A program made the position numbers and the translations under genes. Below, one piece after another: positions 29,555-40,188 of a DNA stretch of 64,000 bases; the first letter of the stretch is position 1, and each line of letters opens with the position of its first letter. The notes below the pieces were generated by a model that had not been told where the DNA came from, did no database searches, and saw only the letters and a program-made list of their open reading frames with translations. Source of the DNA: Shinisaurus crocodilurus. Taxonomy: Eukaryota; Chordata; Lepidosauria; Squamata; Shinisauridae. The DNA is taken from assembly GCA_021292165.1 (NCBI GenBank), contig CM037880.1, positions 185,129,970 to 185,193,969 of the forward strand. The letters are read 5' to 3'.

Positions 29555-30300
29555 GCTTTCTTTCAACATCACAGCTATAATGCCTCAAAAACTTCACCAT
29601 GGGTGAACAACATGGACTTAGAAGATTGCAATTCTTACTGTGGTTTTGGAGTCTAGTCATTGAACCTAATACTTTGCTTCCCTGCCTCCAGTTATACAAG
29701 CCTTTGTCCCAGGGCAGGACCTTTGTTAGCCTGTGTCAGAGAACAAATCAAGAGATGGCTGGTATAGCAGAATCAGTGGAGGAGACTTGGGCAAACATGC
29801 AAAGGTTAGGAAGAGACAGAGTGGCGAGGCAGAACATGCAAAAGAAGCTGGTTCTAGGGACAGCCCAAGAACTTGAAGTAGGAGTTGTTGCCCAGACCAA
29901 CGGTCTGTCTTGCTTCCTTTAAAAAAATTTTTAAAAAATGGAATGCTGGGAACCTGGAACTAAAGAAATCAGGGTGGCTGAAGGAGCCTCAGTTTAGTTT
30001 GCATTCCAAGACAGGGAAGAGCTGGGGAGTTATTTTCCCCCATACATCCCTGCTCACAATAAGAGTTGGATACGTACCATACATGCCTTTGCAAACCTCA
30101 GGGGAAAGGTGCATGATTCTAATGTGCCTCCACAGAAAACAGAGGAGTTGTTTTGCTGTCAATGAAGATTGCTGCCAGTATCCCAGGGTCACCATGATTT
30201 GAAACACAATGAGTAAACAATGCCTCAGTATTTTGCAAGTGGAGCATATGAATGATTAATGGAAAAAAGCAAACATTGCAAAACACAATTATGTAAGTTA
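29555..30300. other. Unclassified non-coding sequence
   Basis: An open frame of 107 codons at 29599-29922 has no recognisable domain and no start or splice context that would make it a gene. No transposon ends were found. Confidence 0.35.
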
Positions 30301-30305
30301 ATTTT

Positions 30306-30379
30306 CCAGCATTGAAAAATTACATAATTGAAGTTCAAGCAAAGGGTTGAACTTCAATTATGTTATTTTTCAATGCTGG
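30306..30379. repeat. 33-bp-arm hairpin with 8-nt loop
   Basis: Left arm 30306-30338 (CCAGCATTGAAAAATTACAT...) and right arm 30347-30379 are reverse complements with a single mismatch; the loop is GCAAAGGG. Size and stem quality match a pre-miRNA hairpin or a very small MITE. No target duplication was evident. Confidence 0.9.
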
Positions 30380-31090
30380 AGGAGGAGTGGAATCAGTGCC
30401 TTTGTAAATTGTTGTCACTTTGATAAGGATTTACAATTCAAGATGAAGAACCCAACAATGCTAGAAGGATGAAGTCATTTCTTAATTATGTTAGTGTGTA
30501 GTGGATATACATCAATCCCACATCTTCATATATTCAGAATTTACTGTCCCCTTTGTGAAGAAATGCCTGTATATAACTATTGTGGTTCCGTAATGTGTAC
30601 TTTGTGTGACCTCTGTGATGCAATAATGGATCTGAGTAGGCTTGAGGCCTTGTTTTGTTGCTGACAAAGGCCTGTGTAGTAGTTTCTGAGACGGTTCAGA
30701 CAACATGACAACACACACTGTGCCATAAGCTACGCTGTATGGGTCAAACACCTAAGACCCCATGATGTGTCCGACAGAAGATTGGGCAAATTGTGGGTTG
30801 CTGCCCCCCCCTCTTCTCCCCTCCTCCCCCCTCGGTCTGCCTGCAGGTATCCCAGGGGACAGCTCAGGAGGAATGAATCTTTTCCCCACTCCCTGCTGTG
30901 AACCTTTTCAGACTTGCCATAGCTTTAATTTTTTGTTTTTCAGAGATTTTGAAATGTGGCTGTCAAGTCACCTTTTGCGATCCCCATTTTGGCAGGCATG
31001 AGCAGTCCCTCTAAGGTGCCCCAGCAGCAACTTGGAGGGGCTGTCCATGGCTGCCCAGCAATTTTCCTTACTTTTTTTGTGCACAGAGCC

Positions 31091-31094
<4 letters not shown>
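30380..31094. other. Unclassified non-coding sequence
   Basis: 'CAGACAACATGACAACACACAC' (20 bases considered, about 30692) resembles the ACACAACAAGC-type ends at 32216 and 33985, but no partner was found. The rest is unrecognised. Confidence 0.35.

Positions 31095-31129
<35 letters not shown>
31095..31129. repeat. (TA)n microsatellite
   Basis: About 17 uninterrupted AT units. Confidence 0.97.
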
Positions 31130-31133
<4 letters not shown>

Positions 31134-32044
31134 CCCATTTGTGCAAATGTGATTATTTGCATAAGCATAAATGGGGGAATTTGAAACCTTGGCTGGGGCA
31201 ATGTCCATGGGGGTCCCTGCTGCCAATTGCCCCAGCCTCAGCTTGAAATCCATTCCCTTCCCTGCTTGCTGTCTCTTGACGGCTTGCTGAGTGTGACCTG
31301 TCAAAGGAAAACCAAGCCATAAGGGAGGGATCTTTTTCTGAGAAGGGTGTGTTTTTCAGGATTTACACACCCTTCTCAACAAGATCCTTTTCATTTTCCC
31401 TTTTCCCCTTTGGTCTTCATAAGGGAGCAACTTTTGGCATTAGTCCCAAGCCTCTAGGGACCCAGGAAAGGCTAAAAGTGCATCCCCCCTTTTTAAAGGG
31501 AATCCCAGTTTGTTTGACAGGTTGCTGTCAAAACTTGGGGTCCCTTTAAAATGGTGTTTTTGAGTGGGACAGGGGAGGGGGTTGGACTGGGACATACTCA
31601 GTGAATTGTGATGCTAGGAAAGGACAGATCAAGGAATGGAGTCTCTGTCACTGAGCTACACACAAAGTCTGCTATTGGACAGGGGATTTTGTAGATCAAC
31701 AGGAGATGAATCAAGGAGTAGGACTCCCTCTCAGATGCCTGCACTCTAAGTCTTTCCACAATTAAAGGCTGTGACACCAACAAAGCCATGCTGTGGTTCA
31801 GGGAACCTTTGCACCAGCATTGTTGCCAGCAGGCCTGTCCAGGTCAGCAGAGCACCAATTTTCAGAGAGGCTCCCTCCACTTGTACAATGTGGAGGGACC
31901 TCTCTTGCACAACCCTGTTTGTTACAAATGAGGGCAGTCAGCAAGTACAGTAAGTTGGGGGGATTGTGCCCAATGGCCAGTAGTCTGCTTAAAATCTATG
32001 AAAGCTGTGTGTGTGTGCCTTTTTTTACTTTGTCTGACATAACT

Positions 32045-32045
<1 letters not shown>
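31130..32045. other. Unclassified non-coding sequence
   Basis: No transposon ends or exon recognised; several 60-97-codon frames lack domains. Confidence 0.35.

Positions 32046-32081
<36 letters not shown>
32046..32081. repeat. (GT)n microsatellite
   Basis: About 18 uninterrupted GT units. Confidence 0.97.
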
Positions 32082-32084
<3 letters not shown>

Positions 32085-32114
32085 AATCATTTTCAATTTT
32101 AAAGAATTACCGTA

Positions 32115-32192
32115 GTTTAAACTAGTTGTGAACCGGCCAGAAAGCTTCAGCTATTTGGCAGTATAGAAATGAAAGAAAAATGAAAGAAAAAA
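32115..32192 (+). mobile_element. LINE 3'-tail scrap
   Basis: 'GTGAACCGGCCAGAAAGCTTC', 'ATTTGGCAGTATAGAAATG' and a GAAAGAAAAATGAAAG tail, a decayed version of the 19915-19985 tail. Confidence 0.5.
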
Positions 32193-32212
32193 GATGGTGA
32201 CTCTATCTAGTC

Positions 32213-32405
32213 TATGATGACACAGACGACACAACAAGCAAACAATGATAACAGACAATGGTTGCTTGTCATGTCATCTGAACCCAGGTTATTCTGAGTC
32301 ACAATGGTCTGTTTTGTCCTCAGAAACAATGATAAGAAACAACAGTTTGTTCTAGGGTTTGTTCTTACAACGATTGTTTGTTGTATGTGTCGTCCAAACC
32401 AGGAA
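32213..32405. mobile_element. Imperfect foldback with ACACAACAAGC-type arms
   Basis: Left: GACGACACAACAAGCAAACA; right, inverted: GGACGACACATACAACAAAC. The arms extend roughly 80-90 bp with many mismatches. A similar arm lies at 33920-34012 ('ACAACGATAGCTTGTTGTGTCA'), so this may be one end of a composite of about 1.8 kb. Confidence 0.55.
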
Positions 32406-32740
32406 GAGCTGTTTTATCATCGGTGGTTCAAGAATCCTACAGAGTCGCATGACAAGAGCAGCAAAACAAGCAGCCGCTCCAGCCATCCGATCTCTATTTC
32501 CGATGTCTGCCCAGCAACATACATGTTGCTGCTTGCTTCACTTTTAATTGTAGAATGCTTGATACTTTTACAATCAGAATACCAAAAACTGTATTTTTCT
32601 TTCAAAATACAGTATGTTTTTAAAAGAAGAAGAGTAGATTACATTTGAGAACTTTACAAGTATGTGGTGGCGGGAGGAGGGGAGGGAGTAGTTGGGTAGT
32701 AAGCAGAGGGCTGGAAAAATGAAGTCAAGTCTAAGCTGCA

Positions 32741-33085
32741 GATAGGGGTGTACACGTACCTCCCCCCCGCCTTGCCTCGCCTCTCTGCGGCGCCCCCCCT
32801 GCTGCTCTATTCTCAGTGGCGCGGAGTGATTCTCTGAGCCGCTTGAGCCGCCCATGCCAGCTACGACAGTCCCGTCGCATCACTTCCGGCTGGCTAGAAG
32901 TGACGTGACAGGACCCTGCGCCAGTGTGCCGGGACCCCGCGCTACATCTTTTCCATGGGGCGGCTCGACACGGAGAGGCGAGTGGGGCCCGGGAACCGGT
33001 AAGGCACACTCGCCTCGGGCGGGCATGAGCGGGGCCGATTTAGGCCCGCTACGCCCACTCAAGGCGAGCGGTTACCTCCCTAGCT
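32741..33085. mobile_element. GC-rich element with the complete palindromic module
   Basis: It starts GATAGGGGTGTACACG and ends GTTACCTCCCT; the flanks AGCTGCA (32734-32740 and 33082-33088) form a 7-bp match, a likely duplication. Inside is the module GTCCCGTCGCATCACTTCCG...GAAGTGACGTGACAGGAC (32869-32914), then 'GGTAAGGCACACTCGCC' and 'GCGGGGCCGATTTAGGCCC'. It aligns with the right ends at 8560-8650 and 21609-21750. The ~100-codon frames on both strands are artefacts. Confidence 0.75.
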
Positions 33086-34020
33086 GCAGGGGCAAGAAAA
33101 GCTTTGGGGTAGGGAAGATGTGGAAAAGATCTAGTTCAGACTTGTAACACAGGTGGGAGGCAGGATAGATGAGAGAACTGCTAGAGATAGCAGCCGGTTT
33201 TCTGCCATGCATGGATGCGAGGGGTGGGAGGAAGTAAAAGAGGTGCAGTGCCAAGCAGAGCTAGGCATGGAGGGGGTGTAAATAATCTTCACCTGTCTCC
33301 TAGCCAAGACGAGAGTGAAGGCAGGAGGGAGAGGGGACAACGAGAGTGGCTTTGGTGCCAGGCAGCGCAGAGAGGGAGGGGAGCGGAGCAAGGATCAAAA
33401 GCCGCTGCTTGGACAACGGGCGCCAGGCAGTGTGGGGGAGGGTATATAAAGTGTTAATAATCATCACCTGTATGGTAGACCATACAGGGAACAAAGGCAG
33501 GAGGGAGAAGGGGGCATAAAAGGTGTTTGTGATGGGCGGCAAGGTTGGGAGTGGCGGCTGGGTTAGGAGAAAGTCAAGCCTCAGTTCATACTAGAGGCGC
33601 CAGGAATGGGGTGTGTGGGGGGAAGAGAAATGCTTCTCTGTGGTGATGGGAACAGCCAGGTGAATGCAGGAAATGTGACAGGTGGAGAAGCACGGGGCAA
33701 CATACACAGGAATCATTTTTTTTCCAATGGGAACAGACAACAAAAGGGATATCGGTCAGCTACAGGGAGGTAGAGAAAGGGTTAAAGATTCCTGAGGAGG
33801 AGGAGGGAGAGGGCGCACTCAGCAGACCCATCACGAACAGGCTGCCTACATAGAGTGGGAGCGATGGCCCCTGGGATGCATGCCTGGAGCTGGAGGGAGG
33901 ACTGGGTGGGAACAAAAGCACGATAATGACTAGAAACAATGATCGTCTTTCAGAACCAGCACTGTAAGTTGCCACCAGTCATGGTAACTTACAACGATAG
34001 CTTGTTGTGTCATGGGATCC
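33086..34020. repeat. GA-rich region with diverged internal duplication
   Basis: The purine-rich block AATAATC(T/A)TCACCTGT...GGCAGGAGGGAGA occurs twice, at about 33281-33345 and 33466-33520, with a TATATAAAG word between them (33452). At 33920-34012 the sequence ends in 'GCTTGTTGTGTCATGGG', an inverted partner of the 32216 arm. No ORF with a domain was found. Confidence 0.5.
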
Positions 34021-34680
34021 CACCCTCTAGGTCAATATGGAATTGACTGGTATTCATACAGAACACTAACCTGCAAAAAATCTGGAATGGACCAATGTAA
34101 ATGGAGGCCTGCTTTCCCTGACGTACATGTTGGAGCATGAGTGGCTTGCTTGGATTTGTATGCAATTAATGAAACATACTAAATACCAGATGTTCTTTTT
34201 TCCTCTGTAACAAAACAGTAATACACCCACTGAAGTCACTTGCATATCTTTTTCATTTATTCATGTAACTCTGATATGGTGTACTAATCTTTTTCACAGA
34301 TCAAACCAGATGGAAAAGGCAAAGCTTACAATGCTTACAATGCTGCCATGTTCTATATACCGTAAATGACCGTAGCTGTCTCTGCGTTAAACATTCTACT
34401 AGACCAGGTGTCCACATTTGGTCATTGAGACTTTGCCACATTCAGAGAGTACCCGAAGGATGAAAGAATTCTCAGGGTGGTTCAATCTACTGTTGTCCTC
34501 CCCTAATTGATGTCATGCCACTAGGGGTAAATAATACAGTCAAATTCAAGTATTTCTAACTATCATTCCTCAGTTTCTTGTGCAATGAGAAAGGAACTTC
34601 GTTCTTGGAAAGGAATCTACATTCAGTAGGATTTGTAACCTATATAATATGAGAGCAGCTGTATAGTTGAGATATCTTGA
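34021..34680. other. Unclassified non-coding sequence
   Basis: AT-rich; no repeat ends or exon recognised. Confidence 0.35.
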
Positions 34681-34689
34681 CTAGTTTGT

Positions 34690-35090
34690 TTCTCATTATT
34701 CCAGTCTTAAGTTTGTTGTGTCAGTTTGCATTTTTTTAAAAGTCTGCATGAAAACTTGTATGCAATTTCATGCACATTTCCCCTAATGTACACATCTTTA
34801 ATGCAACTTTGCCTAATATACTCATTTTATGAGCAGAGTTCCCTAATACAAACATTTTAATGTTATTTTCACGAATATACATTTTTGTGTAAACATTTCC
34901 CTATACATACATTTTTGTATGCATTTTTCCATTGGAGAATTGAATCACAAAATTCAGAGAAGTGTGACTGACTACCAAAGGATAACTGTGTTTCAGTTCA
35001 CATACTGGTTCAGGAAGTGCACATTAGATATGAACTGAACAAAAATGTGAACTGAATGAATTTCTCCCCCATATCTAGAATGAGTGGAAC
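34690..35090. mobile_element. AT-rich MITE with degenerate tandem interior
   Basis: Variable units such as 'ATTTCCCCTAATGTACACAT', 'TTTGCCTAATATACTCATTT' and 'GTTCCCTAATACAAACATTT' repeat about every 30 bp, in inverse orientation to those at 23955-24130. Followed by 'TCAGTTCACATACTGGTTC'. The right end is near 'TTTCTCCCCCATATCTAG' (35075). Confidence 0.6.
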
Positions 35091-35101
35091 ATTCTATATG
35101 T

Positions 35102-35170
35102 CCAGGGTGAGCAACACACAGCCCGTGGGCCAAATGTGGCCCCTGTCACAACCAGCTGCTTCCCAAATTC

Positions 35171-35217
<47 letters not shown>

Positions 35218-35423
35218 TTTATGTGGCATCTGTAGTGGCTACAGAGAACCAAAAGGGCCAAAATTAGCTTGCAAACAAGTTAATTTGGACCCTTTTGGAA
35301 CTCCATACCCTCTATGGATGCCAGTGTTAAAAAAAATCAGCACCCGTGGGAAGTGGCTCCCGGGGGGAGGGGAGGCCAGCAAGTAAAAGTGACCCCTGGA
35401 CCACCTGAAGTTGCCCACCCCTG
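35102..35423. mobile_element. hAT-like element containing an ATC microsatellite
   Basis: Left end CCAGGGTGAGCAACACACAG; right end, inwards, CAGGGGTGGGCAACTTCAGG. The flanks CTATATGT (35094-35101) and CTATGTGT (35424-35431) match at seven of eight. The interior includes 'GGCCAAATGTGGCCC', a common hAT subterminal word, and the (ATC)n at 35172-35217. Confidence 0.8.
35172..35217. repeat. (ATC)n microsatellite
   Basis: Fifteen uninterrupted TCA units within the hAT-like element. Confidence 0.97.
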
Positions 35424-35431
35424 CTATGTGT

Positions 35432-35790
35432 CATATAATCAAAACAATTTGTCTTACCCCTTATCCAAATTTCTGAAATCCTTATCCAAATTTTTGCAAA
35501 GCCTGATGAAGTATAGTCCTGAGCTATAGCAGGTTTATGTGCCTTTCTTCCCGGCCAAAATGTTCTCTTTTTGCCATTAATTCAAAAATATTTGCATGGT
35601 TCCTTTTTTGTATTTTTGGTAAAAAAAAAAAAAAAACAACCACTGTATATTCCTGTTATCATTTCCCCCATTTTTAAAAAAGCAAGTATTACAACAAATA
35701 GTGTTTCAGAGGTGCGGGCAAACGCAGCACATGTCGGATTCAGACTGGCCCCTCTAGAGTGGAACCTGCTTCCTGAAAGAAAAATGGCAT
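35432..35790. other. Unclassified non-coding sequence
   Basis: Contains an A-run at about 35621-35636; nothing else recognised. Confidence 0.4.
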
Positions 35791-35799
35791 TCATTAGAC

Positions 35800-35916
35800 C
35801 AGGGCTCTCCAACCTTGGGTCCCCAGATGCTGCTGGACTACAGCTCCCAGAATCCCTTGCCATTAGCCATGCTGCCTGGGTATGCTGGGAGCTGTAGGCA
35901 AGGTTGGAGAGCCCTG
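35800..35916. mobile_element. Foldback hAT MITE with a deleted right arm
   Basis: Left CAGGGCTCTCCAACCTTGGG; right inverted end intact, but about 20 bp ('ATCTGGGGACCC' region) is missing from the right arm. The flanks CATTAGAC (35792-35799) and CATTACAC (35917-35924) match at seven of eight. Confidence 0.88.
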
Positions 35917-35924
35917 CATTACAC

Positions 35925-37040
35925 TAAGGAGGCAGAAGCAATAGAATCTGTGAGGTGTGTGTGTGTATGTGTGTGTAGGGGCGGGGGAGTTTTCTGCATT
36001 TGTGTTTGTGCTTGTGCATCTGTGGGTCTTTCTCTGACACTACTCTTCAACCAAAAAGTCTTTGGTTGTCACTACAATTGAACGAAACTCTGCCATTTCA
36101 ATGGGAATAATGACAAGTCCCATTATTTTCAGTGGGAGAGCATGTACTTAGTTCTCTCATAAGAAATCAAGGGGACCTTTTGCGTTGTGCTGAACAGCTG
36201 TTTCCTTGCTCTCCAAAGGCACGTCGAGCTGTCCCTCTTCCCTCGTCTTGTCGGCATTGTAATTCTGGACCAAGCATTTGTTTGTGAGCCCCTTTCTCGC
36301 TCGACGCCCATTACTTGTGCGCAAGATGTGGGCGTAATCCTATCGTTGCCCTTCCATTTCATCCGCATCTCCTAATCCTTTTTTCTCCAGGCTCGTGCAA
36401 TGTAATGAGTGAGTTGATGTATGATGAATGAAAAATTATGTAATCAGATCAGGATGAAAAGAAAGGTGGTGTTTTTTGGGGGGGGCAGAAGGCGGAATTG
36501 CATGGAGCACACACATGTGCGAGCGCACACACACACTGATTTTCTATGGCTGGATTCCATGTCCTATGCTGCTTGATTCACAATCCCAAGTGGATGTAAG
36601 AAAGTAAAATAAAGATAATTACATTAGAAACGATTTGCTGGGCTGCCCACCCCCATAAAACACAAATGAGCATGGGCTTGCAATTTCAAAAAAATATGTT
36701 TCCTGTGGGGAGAGAGAAACCTCGCCAGAGCTCTGTCGGGCATGTAACCAAACTGCGAAATGAGTGTGCGTAAGAAGGCGTGACTGCATCCCCTCCCCTC
36801 CTCCTCCTCTAGCCTTTCTTGCAAAAGACTATTGTGCAAGAAAGGCTCGCAGGGCGTAGAGCGCTGTAACTCATGGTCGGCTCGCGATGCGACGAGTCAG
36901 GAGGGGGAAGGCAGCCTCGAGAAAAGACTCGGGAGGTCGGGCAAAGCTGATTCAAGTCGCTATAAAGCCCATTCAAGATTTCGAACACAACCCTACCTAA
37001 AAGTGCTTAACTTTGCCTGGATTGAACTCAAGATTTGAAA
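35925..37040. other. Low-repeat stretch
   Basis: A short GT tract (about 35957-35976) and a G-run (36478-36486) are the only simple repeats. The part 36140-36450 is complex, with no recognisable repeat, and carries several CpG-containing words unusual for the AT-rich surroundings. It is a candidate for conserved non-coding DNA. Confidence 0.3.
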
Positions 37041-37052
37041 GTCTACATAGAG

Positions 37053-37196
37053 CAGTGTTCTCCAACTTCGGGTCCCCAGATGTTTTTGGCCTACAACTCC
37101 CAGCATGCCCCAGTCAGCATAGCTGGCATAGCTGGCTGAGGCATGCTGGTTGTTGTAGGCCAAAAACATCTGGGGACCCACGGTTGGAGAACACTG
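37053..37196. mobile_element. Foldback hAT MITE with exact duplication
   Basis: 144 bp, flanked by ACATAGAG on both sides (37045-37052 and 37197-37204). The arms match those of 3809-3943 with a few changes and a slightly longer centre. Confidence 0.95.
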
Positions 37197-37204
37197 ACAT
37201 AGAG

Positions 37205-38540
37205 GAAGACAACTTTCCTTCAGGAACATCTGTGGCCAGTTGATCAGTTCATTGATGGGCTAGAAAATGTTTCTAATATACAGTCTATGTGGTATATTAT
37301 ATAGAAGATGTTCCCCTTAACCCAGTGATGCAAAGTGCATAGTTATTTAGATTTAACAGTAAAAGAAGTGGTATATGTAATCTGTCACAGACAGATTAAA
37401 TAATAATAAAAAAAGATTTATTCCCAAACACTGGAATTGCTGCATTCTGGGACTAGCAGAAGTACTGTTTGCCAGCATTCTGGAAGATTTTATTTCCATA
37501 CAGCTCTGCCACATGACACGTTTGGATGATGTTTAAACTTTCCCTCTGTGTATGTTCATTTTGTGTATTTTTATTGTTCTTTTAATTATCTGCACATACA
37601 TATTAATTCCAGAAAGTACAGACAGATGCTGCTGTCATTCTTCTACCACACTTTATATTATAACATCGTTCATGAATGCTGGTTACAAGTTTCCAGGCAG
37701 ACGTGTGGTTGATCTAAATTTGTGGGACAACAACATTCAGATATCTGCTTTCAATTTGTGCACATGTTTTCTCCTGTTATTTTCTTTTTATGCTAGTATT
37801 AATTGTTACCAGACGTTCCTACGAAGCCAACCAGCAAAATGCTGCACATCAGATATTTTTGTTTCGGCTGCAGATAGCTGGAATCAACGGCCCCAGCTTA
37901 ATAATCTTTAGTTCTATACCTTGAGAAGAACTAACATACTAGACCAACAAAAGAGTGAGACCATGACTGCATTAGGGTAAATCCATGGATCAGTTTTACA
38001 TTGGACATGCTCTGATGACAACCATCTGTGTGATCTGTGTTGTGCTATGGGTTGGCTGTATATGAAAAATGCATAGATGTGTAACTGAGCTGCACACTGC
38101 AACATGAACAGGTGTGATTGTTAGTGTGATCACTGGATCAGATCCTGTACAGAATTAGGGGCAGCATAAACATCACATCATTTCACACTATATTTTTTTC
38201 CAGATCTATTTGGCACAGTGTAAACCTGGACTATTTCTCCCACTTCCTACCATTTTGCATCCAGTTCCACAGGGTGCAAACATTTCCTAAGGAACCTTGT
38301 GCAAATGCCGGTGCTTTGCATCCTCCTCACCACCACCACCCCGCCCCGGTTCTAAAAGTTTCAGCATTATCAGCAATGAAAACATTGCACATTTAAAACC
38401 ATGTTTCCAAGTAGTAGTTATATTTGCATTTGGTAGCAAAATACCAATCGAAGCCACAGACCCAAGAAGACAATAGGTTAGGGCTAAACACCTTAATTAA
38501 CATATCTAATCCATGCTATACTAAGTATGCTACACTTGAA
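37205..38540. other. Unclassified non-coding sequence
   Basis: An open frame of 119 codons (37552-37911) is rich in hydrophobic residues and Cys but has no domain I recognise. It lies in AT-rich DNA without splice context, so I do not call it a gene. Confidence 0.35.
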
Positions 38541-38549
38541 AAAGAAGTA

Positions 38550-38801
38550 CAGGCAGTCCCCAGGTTACGAACAAGTTCCGTTCTTAAGAATGTATTTAAG
38601 TCGAATTTGTATGTAAGTCGGAACAGCATAGCATTCTATGCGTTAGAATCGGCATTTATGCAAATTGTGTAAATTACTCAAATTGCGTAGTATACTACGC
38701 TATGTACTCTACGTAAATGACGTAGCAGCAGGGAACCCAGAAGTCCGTTCTTAAGTATGGGTTGTCTGTAAGTCGGACGTTCTTAACTCGGGGACTTCCT
38801 G
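38550..38801. mobile_element. Tigger-type MITE with TA duplication
   Basis: 252 bp between TA dinucleotides (38548-38549 and 38802-38803). Ends CAGGCAGTCCCCAGGTTACG and, inwards from the right, CAGGAAGTCCCCGAGTTAAG. Interior 'AAGTCGAATTTGTATGTAAG' is typical of this group. Non-coding. Confidence 0.93.
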
Positions 38802-38904
38802 TACTCTCTTGTACACTGCACAAGGAAGAGAAGATAATTCCTGACTAAAATGCTATAGCCCTTGTCAATAACAGCCAAAGCACAAAGATATCTCTAGTAG
38901 CTAA

Positions 38905-39330
38905 GAGAGTGACCCTATGCCCCCTAGACAGTGTCTAGGGGGCCACAGGATACTTCGGATGCCCAGATCCAAGGTCAGAAACAGAGCTCCAACCTTGGAA
39001 CTGGGGATCCGCGTTCCGATCCCCTCCCACCCTTGCATCTGGTGTCCGAAGAACTGTGTCAGCTGCTTCTCCAAGGCTGGGAAATTGACCTCAGAGAGTG
39101 GGTAGAGAGGGCAGGTCAGGGGTGGGGAAGGGAGAGACTGGGGCTGCCAGGATATGGTATCCTGACGGTGCTCCAGGCTCCCTCCCCTCCCCCTCCCAAG
39201 TTCTACATAGATGGCCGAAATTGGCCATCTAGCTGAATTGCAGAGTGGAAGTAGTGAGGAGGCGGAGATTGCCTCAGTCAGCAGTTCCTCCCTCTCTGCA
39301 GTGGATGCTCGATAGGATTGTGTCCTAAGT
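38905..39330. mobile_element. Possible decayed MITE
   Basis: 'AGTGACCCTATGCC' on the left and 'ATAGGATTGTGTCCT' on the right could be inverted termini, and 'CCCCTAGACAGTGTCTAGGGG' (20 bases compared) forms a small palindrome at 38921-38941. Tentative. Confidence 0.3.
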
Positions 39331-39464
39331 CTTTTTATTTTATTTTTTTTAACTCTAGAGTAATTGCAGGATCAGAACAGATCAGAACCCTGATCTGGAT
39401 CACAAGCCTAACTGGGGGTGAGGGGGCTTTAACTGCCATGGTCCCAATATGGATCCGGGGTCCT

Positions 39465-39572
39465 GTGCCTGCAATATATATTGTCAAAATAGTGATCCGC
39501 TTGCTTTAATAGATGTATGTTTGGCAATATAAATTGCAGGTGTGGGGTCCCAATCTGAATCAGGACCACAGC
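39465..39572. repeat. Imperfect inverted repeat
   Basis: 'CTGCAATATATATTGTC' (39472) and 'GGCAATATAAATTGCAGG' (39523) are inverted, with surrounding GTCCC/GGGTCC words. No transposon ends recognised. Confidence 0.5.
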
Positions 39573-39690
39573 AGAGAGGAAAAAGGGTTAAAGGACCCTT
39601 GCCAACCAAGCTAGGGTTCCAGTCCAGCTTCGGTCCACTGCACTTGTTCTAGAGCAAAAACAAACAAACAAAAACAGATGTAGCTGTCAG

Positions 39691-40166
39691 CAGGGATGGG
39701 AGAGAAATTTTAAGAGTTCATATTTTAATATAAACTTACCTAACTTCGCACTTTCAAACCAAGTATGCAAACCCAAATTCTGTTATCCTTCAAAATGCAC
39801 ACTTCTTCAAATTTTGCAATGCTGTTCTCCAATTTAAAAAAAAGCATACAAAAATGTGTATATTGGGGGACACACAAAGATGTGTATGCTAGTGAAAATA
39901 ACATTAAAAATACATTATATTAGGAAAACTACTTGCCAAAACTTAGGTAAAATTGCACACAAAGACTGCATGTGTGAGGAGAAATGTGCACAGCAATGCA
40001 TGTGTAATTTAATGGCAAACTGGGGGGGGGGAAACATTCTCAAAGTGTGGGATGAACCAATCTTAAGGTTGAAAACATTCTCAACATTCAGGATGAAATG
40101 AATTTAAGACTGGAAAAATTAGAAACTGAGAAATACCGAAAAAATTGACAGATTCATCTATCCCTA
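39691..40166. mobile_element. hAT-like AT-rich MITE
   Basis: Left CAGGGATGGGAGAGAAATTT; right, inwards, TAGGGATAGATGAATCTGTC. The interior has 'AAATGTGTATATTGGGGGAC'-type units like 23955-24130. The flanks GCTGTCAG and GCTGCTAC match only in part. Confidence 0.7.
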
Positions 40167-40188
40167 GCTGCTACCTATATCTTCAATG

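Noticed and set aside
29599..29922. 107-codon frame as a small gene
   Set aside because: No domain, signal or splice context, and no support from neighbours.
31095..31129. AT hairpin as a regulatory structure
   Set aside because: A plain dinucleotide microsatellite explains it.
35172..35217. Poly-Ser/His/Ile coding repeat
   Set aside because: It is an ATC microsatellite inside an hAT-like element.
37552..37911. Hydrophobic, Cys-containing 119-codon frame that might be a small secreted or membrane protein
   Set aside because: The composition is what AT-rich DNA gives by chance; there is no promoter, splice or homology evidence.
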